From NCBI RefSeq assembly GCF_022965805.1, contig NC_133101.1:12437069-12501068 (forward strand): DNA of 64,000 bases, in the 5' to 3' direction. A program made the translations under genes and the position numbers. The notes beneath the pieces were generated by a model. It saw only the letters and a program-made list of their open reading frames with translations. It had not been told where the DNA came from and did no database searches. The first letter of the stretch is position 1; every line of letters begins with the position of its first letter. This document shows positions 51,121 through 63,159 of this stretch, in pieces. The DNA is from Primulina eburnea. Its lineage: Eukaryota > Streptophyta > Magnoliopsida > Lamiales > Gesneriaceae.

Positions 51121-54100
51121 CTTTCTTCTTATTTTCTTTTTGCAATTTTAGTTTTTTTCTCACACGGTGTTAATGAAGTGTTGACGCAACGTTACATGAC
51201 GATGACGTGTACATTGTCACATTAAAACTTAGAGACACAGCAAAAAAATTTTTTGATCCTGAGCTGACTGATCCGATAAAAAAAATATTATCGTGGGTTA
51301 CAAAGAAAATTTCTTTGAGACCTAGCAGGATGTTGGTCATCATGGTTTAAGATCTCGGAATTAGATGGAGAATACTACTCACTAATCGATGTACTAGTTT
51401 TTGATTTAGAAAATGAAAACATAGCTTTCTTCTTTCTTCCTTGAACTTTCATTATAAAACCAACATGTCACGCCCCGAGACCGAGGCGTATGGTATATGA
51501 TTTCTTCTCGGTTTGGAATTTGACATTCTCACCCCAAAAATTTACCATTGCATGAGTCTTGGCTAAACAATCCATTCTCAGAATGATGTCAAAATCCACC
51601 ATTGAGAGTTAAATCGAGTCGGCATTGAACGGATGCATATTGTTACTGATTTTACAGTCTCGATGTAACTCGAAGGTTTCGATAGCCTTACTAGTAGGTG
51701 TTGCTATCCTAAAAGGTTTAACAAGCATTTTAGGTTTAACCCCAAATTTCTTAGTGAACCTCTTAGATATAAAAGAATGTGTGTCACCACAATCAAACAA
51801 CACATAAGCAGGTAAATTTTTTTATTAGAATAGTAACTTCTAAAAAAAACAATTGAAGGTCCCTCTAAGTTGCTAAATCTCGAGTTCGAGGTTACTCATG
51901 GTCGTAGATTGGGTCGACATTTCTTGCTCAAACTTTGTCAAAATTATGTTCGAAAATGGTTGCAACATGCTCGAGATTTTAGAGAATTTATGCTTAAATC
52001 GATATCTTCTTTGTGCAAAATGGGAGGGTTACTTATATGTGAGGAAGAAAAGTTTTTAGTCACGATTGTATTCCTTTTATGCATCATTGATGAGCATAAA
52101 TAGACCAAAAAGTAAGCTTGTTACCAAAAATAGAGGATGTCAAATCTGATGAGACTCTGATTACGCCTATAAATTAGATTTTAGGTCGTTTATTGATGGT
52201 TAATATACTACCTCGAAAATAATTGTCAAGGATATGAATGCACTGGTCCTTTGGCAAAATTTGACATCTTATCACATTTTGTATATTAGGATCTCAGTCA
52301 GATTATGATCATGCTGGCTCTAATATCATTTAAATGTCATGTCCTGAGACCTAGGTGTACAGACACATTCGTTTTTTAACAATCACATAATTTTAAAATA
52401 ACATGCTCGTAATACAATATATAACCAAACCAGTTTATAAAATAATTCGTCATTGTCTTTACAACATGAAAGAAATCAAATAGTGCAGAAGAGTAAAACT
52501 TAAAACGTAAAATGACAATTGAAATATGAAAATAATCTTTCTTGGAAAGTGGCTTCTTCACCAGCTCCAGACGTCTCATGATTTGTCCATCAACTTGTTT
52601 GTTGGTATTGTATAGGGAGAGAGGTAAGGGTGACTTAATTGGGAAACACTCAGCAAGTGGGGATTGTTCGGATATATATAACAAATACATATATTTTTTC
52701 TAAACGTAACATTTCTTAACGGAAGACATAACGTATCATAATCATATCCTGAACATGAAGCATTGAAATTTCATCTAATTTCCACGATTTTACTAATATA
52801 TGTCCCCTATATGTTAATAATCAAGTGACGACGCCATACAATGATTATAATATCATCATATAGAGATCATATAAAATTTATAATCCTACCATATAGCGGT
52901 CATATCTTATAATAGCTTTCCAAATTTTTATTGAATTATATCAACGTTTGGAACATATAAAGCTTAGACAAGACATAAACGAATAAATCATGCTCAAACG
53001 AAATTGTTCAAAAATGGAACATAGAATATCATACGTGTATAGAATATCATACGTGTATATACTTTTTTAATACATAAGCCCGATTACTTTGGTCTTTCTT
53101 GATTCCAAACGTGAATATGAGTTGCTAGATTGTAGTTCAAATATAGTATTTGGTTGCTACTAGAAATTTTACTCGAAAATGGACAGAATAATGCCATGAA
53201 ATCTGCTGCTGAAAGCCTCGAATTTGGCAGTTTTTCTTCTTGAATTTTTGTGAGGTTTCGGTGTTCTTTTATCTTGGTTTGATCTCTTACTTATAGTTTG
53301 GATCTTACTTATAGTTGGGAAGAGAGAAGTTGAGCGGATGCCTTAGTGAACGTTTTAAGGCTTTTAAGCAGCTTATTTAATGCTATAATGTAGCCATCAA
53401 TTGGGTGTTACAATATGAATACGGACATGGCTTAATTTTTTAGATTTGTCATTATAGGTTGTCATCAAGTCATTGAATGGGTTCAAACTTATTGGATGTG
53501 CCAAAAATTTCGAGTTCTTGGGCTGTAGTATTTATAAATTTTTGTGGCCTTCACACAACCTATTAATGAATATATAATTCAGTCTTCGGAAAATTAATCG
53601 ACAAAATATACCATCCGAGCAGATCCTATATACGGTTTCTAGCTTATACATATCATCAACCACAATGCATCTGCTCCTATGTATGTCGATACCATACCGA
53701 ACCTCGACATCTGATGACCCTCGTGGAGTCGATAAAATGAGTCAAAGTCTAGCACTAGTACGTAGATCATCTATGTTGTCTTGGATCAAAATATTAATGA
53801 TATAAAACCTTAACTGCAGACTAATCTACTCGATAAATAATAACCAATTGGAAAGTCGGATGGAAGGTTGTCCAGTGACTCATCATATGATCACACATCT
53901 GTATGATTGAATATCTCTATGCACATACCAACGAAACGTGACCTATAACATCACATATATGTCTCGAAATAGAGTGACCAATGTATACCTTATGTTTTAA
54001 TCAAAATTGGATAATCGTTTTTTTTTTACGACGAAATTAAGGTGTAAGACTTGTCATACAAAAGTACAAAATAAATGTTTTTTTTTTACTCTTACCCCAT

Positions 54101-54679
54101 AATATACTGATATGAAGATTTTATTCCGTGGATTCATGAATGATTTCAACTTTTGTCAAATTTTTGTCTACCTTTTCCTGAACTAATAATGTTGCAAATC
54201 ATTAATGAATCAAGTCTTAAAAATATTTTTTTAGAAAAAAATCATAAAGAAACTAAATATTTGGAAAAAAAATATATTATCTGTATATAGTATACATATG
54301 ATTTATGAGCTAAATTATTTATATATTATATTAAATAAACACCATGTGTATGTCGGCTAGTTTAAGTGTAAAGATAAAGTTAAATCATTGGGATACTTTT
54401 GCACGCGTGTGGAGATTTTGTGTGCTTACACGAATGAATCAGTTGGAATATGTGAAAAAGTCGTTTAAAGATGAAAAAGTTGATTCTTTGATATATTCGG
54501 ATAAACATTAAATTATACAGTCACAAACACAAAACGTGGCAGTGGAGGTGTCACAAGGAGTTTTGTGAAAAAGTTGATTCCTTTTGATAGATTCGTAAAA
54601 ACATTAAAGTATATAGTCACAAATCACAACACGTGGCAGTAGAGGTGTCACAAGGGGTTTTGTGTGACAAAGTGTGTAG
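51121..54679. repeat. Flank 2, second part
   Basis: Matches 35205-38755. It contains the gypsy protease remnant (51609-51803 is open for 64 codons on the minus strand), the LTR-like segment 52335-53412, and the 95-bp direct repeat at its end. No gene is recognised. Confidence 0.85.
52335..53412 (-). repeat. LTR-like segment in flank 2
   Basis: Copy of 36411-37489 with the same ends (TGTCATGTCC and GGTGTTACA on the plus strand) and the same PBS-like block at 52316-52328. Confidence 0.55.
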
Positions 54680-55404
54680 TAGAACCCGAAAATCAAATTA
54701 CGTATAAGCCATGCATAATTGTTACTATTTAAATTAAGAATGAATTTTAAATTAAATATATGAAGTGTTTAAGTCGTTTTATATAATTTTAAATCATGAT
54801 TATTTATTTTAAAAAAGTTGATGTTTAGTTTTATCTTTTCAGGAAAAATACGCGAGGCCGGACCGGAGTTTGGAGATTAGAAATAAGATTAATAATAAGA
54901 AAAATATTCCTAAATTTAAATTAAGTCAAGGAATAATTTAATTTATAGAAAAAGAATGTTTTAGGATTTATTAAATTAATTGGAGTTAAGTTAGTAAATA
55001 AATTCTATTAGGTTCAATATTTAATTAAAGCTTAAATTAAAATATGTAAACAAATGGGGGATGAATTAATCTAAGTATAATATATTCATGAAATTAAATA
55101 TAGCATTTAAATACTTTAATTGTAAACCATGCAATGCCATGCAAGAGTTCATTTTAAATTAAGGTGTAAATTCACTAAAATGTATAATGGGTATTTAAAA
55201 TCTTAAACAATTAAAATGCAAAGTTTAAATAAAAATATACCATGCAAATGAGTAATGATTCTCGGTCAAGACAATTGAAAAAAAAAATGTAATAAACACC
55301 ATTCAAGTCACCACTAAATGGTTTTCATAGTGTAATCATTTCTCACTTTTAACCTCCATAGTTATGGGTAATACATGCACCATAATTCTTCTTGACGCTC
55401 CTCA

Positions 55405-56825
55405 CACTACAAAAAAAGGACTATATAGCGACAGTTTCATTCAAACCGTCGCTCTTTTAGCGACGGTTTTAATAACTCCGTCGCAATTTAGCGACGGTTA
55501 TGAATAAACCGTCGCTTATTTAAATAAGCGACGGTTTATTCACCAACGGTCGCTAACATAGCGACGGTTCAATGTCAACCGTCGCTATTTTAGCGACTGT
55601 TTTTCATAACCCGTCGTTAATATTGCAACGATTTAATAAACACGTCGTTAGTTTGTGCGACGGGTTTTTTACCCGTCGCCATCGAACAAAATGGCGACGG
55701 GTTTGTTGAACAGTCGCAATATTATAACGACGGTTTTAATCACACCGACGCTATATAATAACGACGGTTTTTAGTAAACTGTCGCATAATTAAATAAGCA
55801 ACGGTTTTTAATAAAACCGTCGCTATTATAACGACCGTTTGTTTGTACCCGTCGTTATAATAGCGACGGGGTGGACGAAAACCGTCGCCAATAGCGACGG
55901 TTCTGCACAAACCGTCGCCGATCTAGATCGGCGACGATTTCTGTCGCAACCGTCGTTAATATAACGATGGTTTTGGTAACACGGTCGCTATATAGCGACG
56001 GTTTTATTACAAACCCTCCCTATATAGCGACGGTTGTTCCAAAAACCGTCGCTATGTTTCTATACATACCGACCTTCCCGAAAATTTTCTTGAACAATTT
56101 CGGCTATAAGTAGTTGTTAAACTCTATCAATTTTTCGAGGTTTCGATTTTTTTATTTTGTACTAACATTTTTTCGTATTTATTTCGTAGATTTGCTCGTC
56201 CGTGCGATCTTCCAACGCTACGTGGAGCTGCATATCTTCGCAAAAATCAGGTTTTAAATCTTTTTCCCTTTCCAATTATGATTTTTCGAGTTTCGGATCA
56301 TATTTCCTAAATTTGTTGCAATTAAAATTCCAGTGTAAGTTAAATCCCCCTGCTCCATCTTCTTTTCTCTGCGTTTACTCTCTGTGTCATTGTTATTAGA
56401 TGTTATTAGAGGCATATGCATATTGTAAAGCATAGCCATAAGACGCTGGGCGGCACGAGCAAATTTACAGAAAAATTTGATGGTTACCGTCGTTTCTTGA
56501 ACGGCGGTTTTTTTTAAAAACCACCGATTAATATAGTGACGGTTTTGAAAAAGACGTCGCTTAATATAGCGGCGGTTTTTTTAATACCGTCGCATCATAT
56601 AGCGACAGGCTTTAAAATATCCGTCGCTTATATTAGCGACGGTAGATAGTAAAACCGTCACTAATATAGAGACGGTATTCTTCAAAAAGCCGTCGCTAAA
56701 AAGCGACGGTAGTTGAGTAATCGTCGTTTTTAGAAGACGACGGAGGCTCTGGTGACGGATTGCCAAACCGTCGTTAAAACCGTCGCTATTCCTAATTAGC
56801 GACGGTTTTAGCGACGGTATGACTG
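55405..56825. mobile_element. CACTA-like non-autonomous element with subterminal hairpin arrays
   Basis: Starts CACTACAAAAAAAGGAC, the CACTA-type terminus, followed by a dense array of AGCGACGGTTTT / AAACCGTCGCT pairs (55425-56055), a core (56060-56460) shared in reverse with 34300-34550, and a shorter array (56480-56820). No matching TTTGTAGTG end is found at the right, so the element is truncated or its end has decayed. It encodes no transposase; such arrays in CACTA elements are known transposase-binding regions. Confidence 0.7.
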
Positions 56826-56864
56826 ATCAGCCCATATTGCTAGCAAATAAATGTGAATAGACAA

Positions 56865-57235
56865 CAAGAAGGAGAAAATGTATCGGCTAGCAAGAGGAAT
56901 GAGAATCATTTCAAATTGCATTCAAAGCCTACACTTGTAACTCCCACCTTAATGCATATAATGACACCTTTTAACACTCACCTTCATTGTCTAGCAAACC
57001 CACACTCTAACCCTTGAAAAATATCAGAAAATAGCAGCTTAGATTCGTGAGTTAGTAGCTGGAATAAAAGAATAATAGCGGCTACAGCAAGGTGAAGAAA
57101 CAATTCAATTCCCATTCAAATTCTCACTTGTAACTCTCAACTAAATGCAATTCAAGACTTATTTAACACCTCTTATATCATTCACCTTCCCTACCTAGCC
57201 TTCCCCCACCCTTACATTCGAAATATCAGAAAGAA
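56865..57235. repeat. Tandem duplication inside the second solo LTR
   Basis: Two related segments of about 180-190 bp share GCATTCAAAGCC / CACTTGTAACTC and AATATCAGAAA landmarks. The other solo LTR has only one such segment. Confidence 0.6.
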
Positions 57236-59488
57236 CCAGCTATTGAAATCGTGAAAACAGCACAGAAATAAGAAAGGAAATCCAACACCGATTCCGCCGC
57301 TCGTGTTCGTCGTATTGATTTGTTTTTGTCAAAACAAATTCCAGGCGTGTATATGTTGTTTCTTTGCTCTTCAATCAAGTCCTATAAATATTTTTAAGCA
57401 TTATATGTTAAGGGTTCATGAGGTAAAAACGAAATTTTGACAGCAACTACACACAAGTTTCGGTACAGATTTTTTTTGGCTTCATCAGTGTGGCTCACGG
57501 GTTTGCTGAGTTTTATTGATTTCAGGATGTTGCTCGGTTCCAGGCTCACATGGCTGCTACAAGGCATGAATTAGAATGTGTTAGGGTGTTTTTAGTTCAA
57601 TGGTTCAAGCCCATACATGCATAAACCGAGAGATGAAAGCAACAATTCCATGGGTATAGATTTTGTACACGTTATCTGTCATTGGATGGTAAAGGGTGTG
57701 TTCGAATCTTGGCTGTCCTAGGGACAATAGCCATGGTTAGAACCCTTCCTTATCATGTCTAGGATGTGACCAAATCATCTTTTCAAAGCTTGCTTCATGG
57801 ATCCCTCAGATTTTTACAGAAACATGACACGTGCTCTTCAGTTTTTCAAAATCTGATTTTTGTGTGAGTGACTTTGGTTTTGAGGTGTTGGGATGGGCTG
57901 TGGCTGGCCTCTAGCCCATAGCCATGGTTCACACAACACTCTATCATGTCTAGATCGATCCATGGTCAATCAAATGGCCTTTGGAACGACCCAAGACAGT
58001 AAACCATGTCAATACATCACACTACACAGAAAGTTGCATTCTCGGTTTGGTACTGCAATTGTCTTAGGTGTTTGCTTGGGTTGTGGTTGGATTTAGCCCT
58101 TAAACATGGTCCAAGCCATGCCTTAGGATGTTGGTAAGAGTCTTTGGTCGGTGGTTCAAGCCAACGGCCATTTGTTTCAGATTTGTACACCAAATACGCA
58201 CAGTAGCTACTGCTGAAATTTTTGTTTTTTTGACAGCAAGTTCCGTTTCTTTTTAGAGGTCATGTTTGGGTTCTTGATTGGCTTTTAGCCCATGGCCTTG
58301 GACTGGACAGTACCACAATGAGTTAGGAAGGTCATGTTTTTGGCCGTTTGTGATTTGGTCGAGTTTAGAGGTCATACGAGAATTTACGGGGAAAGGTGCC
58401 AAAATGACTCTCGAAAGAGTGTTTTATGTTTTTGGATTCCGTTCACCTATTTTCGTGTTTTGCATTTCTTATGCATGTTTTTCAGTATATTAGGGGTATT
58501 TTTAATCATGGTTAAACTCCGGTTTAATGGTTGTTCGTGTTAATACCAAGCCATGATTAAAAATCAAGTTGTTGATCCTAATCGTCTCATTTTTGGTTCT
58601 ATTGTTAAGTTTTGGTCAAGATGTGAATATTTGCATGTGTCACATATTAGAATTAGGTTGCAGCAATCCTGGGAGCGATCCAACTCATCCGGTAAAAATA
58701 AGGTTTTAATTATATTACGTGCATAAAAATATAAAATGTTTATTTTTGAGATATATGCGATATGTCTTGTGGCCATCTTATGCTTATGGGTTTGGAAGTC
58801 GGTAGGCGCAACCGAGGACCTCTCCACCCGGTGACTTACGACCGGTTTACAATTACGTATGGGTACGGACATCTAGTCCAAGGGCTGTGGTGATCTCTAC
58901 CGCCCAGTATACTGTGGTTTAGTCTGATCAGGCGCTCACGTTATGTTATGGGCCACTTGCTTAGAAACATTATATCTACCAGAAAATTATGATATGATAT
59001 GATAGATCTCTATTGAGCAAAGCTTTTACGTATGATTTTCAGATATGCACGTAGTTATAATTATTCATGACACGATTTTCACCATGTGCTTTACGATACC
59101 ATATTTTTACGTTGCATGCGATTTTATGATATATTTATTTGTTATTCACGATATATACATGTTGAGTCTTTAGACTCACTAGACTTGATTGTTGTAGGTA
59201 TTGATGAGGTCGAGACTGCGGGCAGAGACAAGTGAGTTATATTGGGGCACCAGTAGTAAACCCGAGGACCTCATGTTTTAGTTTATGCACCTTTTATCGT
59301 TCAAACTCGATTTTAATATGTTGGATTATTTTTAAATTGTTGTTTGAAATACAATGTTGACTTCCGCTGTTATTTTAAAAGTTTAAATTATTTACATGTT
59401 TATTTTATAAATGAGGCAAGTTATTTATTTATTTAGAAAATTTTAATAATTCCGCAAAAATTATGAATACGAAATACGGGCCTTTACA

Positions 59489-60107
59489 GTGGAGGGATGA
59501 CAATGGGGTGGAGTTGGGTTTGTTATCTCCATCCTAGGCTTCGAATTACATCCCTACCCCTATACCTGTCACGATCTTCGGTTTTCCGGGTTCGGTTCCC
59601 ATTTCAATATTATTAATGGGGCAACACGGCGTGGGTACAGGGATTCCCCGCCCCGATCCCCGTTTCAAGTTTTCCACGTGGGTTTCCAAATCCGTGGGAA
59701 AAATTGTCATCTCTAAGTAGGTGTTGGTGTTTAAATTTATGGAAAATAACTTTTTTAATCAGCCAATATTGTTTATTTTGAATTTTAGTTTATTAAAAGG
59801 TTAAATTTTGGTCATTGTACACTAACTATCAGTGTTCGGTTATTTTGGTTAAATTGCTGATGCGACGCTGAATATATTAAATTTTTCGACATCATAGCAG
59901 CATTTTTTTTTAATGTTAGTAAATTTTTGGTTCAACTTAACAATTTTCAATGTAAGATCAATATTTTTTGTTTCAATGTCACAATTTTCAATATAAAATC
60001 AATACGATAAAGATAATTTTCTTAACTAAACACATAATCTAAGCTTTACAATAATGACATTCTATTACAATTAACAATAAAAAAAATTGATTTTTTAGCA
60101 TTTTTAA
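59489..60107. repeat. Flank 2, third part, with deletion junction
   Basis: Matches 38757-39378, then jumps at about 60103-60107 into sequence matching 40738 onward. About 1.36 kb is missing relative to unit B, including the last exons of the gene and the small LTR-like fragment. Short T/A microhomology (TTTTTA) marks the join. Confidence 0.8.
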
Positions 60108-61489
60108 ATCATCCTCGACAATTTTCTCATGAAGTGAGATGTGCTCCAGTTGTGGCCATTCATCAGGACGCCAACAGCCAACATCGCAAAAATTTGTTGG
60201 CACATCGAACAGAAGATCTAAAATGGCAGAAAAATATAAACCAAAAAGTCTTCTCCATAGTTCATTTTCACAGCACAACTGCAACTCCTTCCATACATTT
60301 GTCTGTTCCTCTATGGCACTACTGAATCTTTCCAAGTCTTGGTGTTTTCTACTCTCGCTCACCTCATCATTTTTAAGCACAACATGCCTGATGATTACAT
60401 TGATGAGGTGCAACTTACGGGTTGAAAGAGTGGGCAAAATTTTAAATGCCGTAGACAAGAACGTAGTACAAATGCCAAAATTGGATCCAAAATAAGATAT
60501 CAACCATTTCTGCAGAATATGCTCTACATAGTTTGGTATCGACTGTTTGAAAGACACGAGGGCTGCCACAATATCCCAAATGTTCAGAAGCCCACTGAAA
60601 CTCCCACATAGACTCAGAGACCATAATATGTTTTTTTCCAACCAAATTAATTCTACCCCAGGGAAACCAGGAAATGATCCGAAATCAATATCAAAACATA
60701 TATTCGAGGAAGTGTCCAATTGCTGCCCTCCAATCCAAAGGAACTCGATAGCAGCTTTCTGAGTTCTGTAAAATTACAATAACATTTATTGGTCAATCAA
60801 ACATAGGTAATTGTTTGAACGGTTAGTTCTTATTGCTTCCATTCAGCTTTTGACTAAATCATCAAAATTTTCTTTTAAAGAAATGTGGGTGCTTGTTTGT
60901 TGCAAGCATCTATCCACATGGCAGTTGCTATTTCATAATTTGTTACCAGAAAATATTAATTTAAAAGTTCACCTTTCCTGGTACATGGGATTTAATAAAT
61001 CAGAATCAAATCTTCGAGCCTGCAAATAACAGACACCAAACTTCTTAGAACTAGATTTAAGTACAGGGGTATCAATGACATCTATTCAGCATAAGGTAAA
61101 AGGTGACCAAGTGCAAGAAAAAGATCAAGAGATTCCATTGCTTAGAGTCATTTCAGTCAACTAAGCTCCTTTTCCTAGGTACTATTATATGACTACTGTT
61201 CCGGAGAGATGAAATTTCGATCTTTCTATTTTCCTCTTTATTTTTATTTTCAGTAAATTTTCTTTATTTTTGTAAAGGGCAAGAAGAAAGATATTGATCA
61301 ATCTCATCTGAAACATAATATGAGAGAAGTAAAAAATCAATTTTTTGGATGGTATGTTATCTAAGAGTTTTCTCAAAATGCTATGAATAGAATTCAGTTT
61401 TTTCTTCAAATCTTGAATCGCTACATCGAGTGAGTTTATTATTTTGACTTAAAATTTGATAAGAGAGAAAAACTAGTACAATATTCAGG
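60103..61489 (-). pseudogene. TFIIIC90-like WD40 gene, copy C (exons 13-14 only)
   Basis: Exon 13 is 60973-61019 and most of exon 14 runs from 60765 to about 60108; both match copy B. The frame is open through LIWLEKNILWSLSLCGSFSG, FKQSIPNYVEHILQ and DVGCWRPDEWPQLEH, including the codon that is TAG in copy B. The gene is cut on both sides: a deletion removes the zinc-finger exons, and a break at 61489 in intron 12 removes exons 1-12. A read-through frame to 60039 adds unrelated residues. Confidence 0.85.
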
Positions 61490-63159
61490 TTGAGTACACG
61501 GACATCCGTGTAGGTACGCAAAAGAAATGTTCGGAAAGAAGACGGGACACGGACCCCGTGCTAGGGCCCGTCAAGGGGTCCGTGTAGGCTCGGACAGTTG
61601 ACACTTGTGAGGAATCAAAGACACGGACCCCGTGCCATGGTCTGTGTGGGGGTCCGTATACGGACGCAAATTTGGCTACTCGAAGGAAGTAAAGGCACGG
61701 ACCCCGTGTCAGGGTCCATCAAAGGGTCCGTGTGACTTCGAATTTTCTGCACCTGCGAGAAATTTCTTACACAATGCCTATTCTCCCAATAGACACATGA
61801 TGGATCAAGATTCAACACTTTGAGACCCTCCTAGGACACCATAGTTATGAGCTAAACTCGTATATACGTCCCAAAATAACGAAGCCCGTCTTAACACAAT
61901 ACAATCTCATAAACACGGAAATTGACAACAAGCGTTTCTTACGACTTCTAACAAATTCAAGTGCCTATCGACACAAACCGGCACCCCAAATACCAACCTA
62001 ACAACATGATATACATACCTAGAAGTAGCAACGATCACCCGTCGATTCCCAACGAAGCCTGCAACAATAAAACTTCAAGAACACATCAATAACATAATTT
62101 TCTGGAAATCACAGCTTGAGCAGTCTCACGAAAAACGTCATAACTCACTCATTTTTCATCTAAAAACTCGAATTTATATCAAATCGAAGGTATCGAAAAG
62201 TTCTACATTTTTCGCGTTGAAGGTTTTCCCAAAATCTTGCCCGAAAATTCGCAGTTTTAAACAGAACAGTAAAAACGTAAATTTCATATCTAAAAAGGGC
62301 ATCAAAACCGATTTAAACATGATTGCTCAAACTTCTACACAACATACACATGGTTTTACGCATAAATAACAACGCACACATAATATGACATGATCGATAC
62401 AGGAACGAAAGGATATACGTGCCTTATTGATATTAAACGTTACCGAACCGGCGATATCGAAGCGGAACCGGTGCGAGGCTTGATCCGGGACGACCGTGGC
62501 GCTACAATCCTTGAAGAATTCACACAAGATCTCTGGAATAATAATAGGGGAGTGGGGCGGCTGCTGTTCTATTGAATAACCCTAGTATTTCTTTTTGAAG
62601 AAAAAGATGAAAAGAATCGTGTAGTGTGTGTTATGGGTTTTAGTGTGTGTAAAAACATGTAAGTGTGTGTGAGTGCATAAAACGTGCATGTGGTTTTAAA
62701 TTTCTGTGTAATTAGTGCTAATTAACTAGTAAAAATACTAATAAAAAGGCTAACCCACCTAGCTTAAAATAAACTCTACAATTAAAATAACACACACCAA
62801 AAATGCTAATTTTAAAGTTTTAAACTCTTAAAATTACTAACTAAATGATTTAGGCTTAAAAATGCTAAAACTAAACAAATCATTTAAAGTGCCCCATCCT
62901 CAACTTAAAAATAAAATACCACATTTTTAAATTGCCAAAATCGTCACCGGTCTTTTCCTCAATCCCGCCTCGAATTATCGCCTGAAACATGAAACTCGAA
63001 AAAAACATTTTATCGTACATCACAATAAACATGACTAATTTAAAATAACGCATTTTCATAAATTATGCATGGCTAAGAAAAAATCATTTTAAATTAAATA
63101 ACTGATTCAACAATTAAATAATGTATGGGTTTTACGTGTACTGAATTTTGGGCTCTACA
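61490..63159 (-). mobile_element. LTR-like fragment at rearrangement junction
   Basis: The plus-strand right end GGGCTCTACA matches the TGTAGAGCCC start expected of a minus-strand LTR of this type. The left end joins copy C without a target duplication (TTCAGG against GTTTC). It carries an inverted-repeat cluster at 61497-61733 and is otherwise AT-rich without recognised coding sequence. It has no clear partner in the window. Confidence 0.55.
61497..61733. repeat. CACGGACCCCGTG inverted-repeat cluster
   Basis: CACGGACCCCGTG occurs at about 61553, 61621 and 61697, each followed 15-20 nt later by a GGGGTCCGTGT-type partner, plus an outlying ACACGGACATCCGTGT at 61496. The period is about 68-76 bp. 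The design resembles the Athila and Tekay LTR arrays but the sequence differs. Confidence 0.85.

Larger units (their letters stand above)
54680..59488 (+). mobile_element. Solo LTR of the same family as 47965-51120, opposite orientation, interrupted by CACTA-like DNA
   Basis: Runs from TAGAACCCGAAAATC to ATACGGGCCTTTACA and matches the reverse complement of 47965-51120. The left end is blurred (TGTAGTAG run at 54675-54682) and no clean target duplication is seen. About 1.42 kb at 55405-56825 is a later insertion, and a segment of about 180 bp near 56865-57040 is a second copy of 57041-57235. Without these it is about 3.2 kb, the solo-LTR length. Confidence 0.82.

Noticed and set aside
62390..62575. 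61-codon plus-strand ORF in the LTR-like fragment
   Set aside because: Short, lies within LTR-type DNA, no recognised motif.
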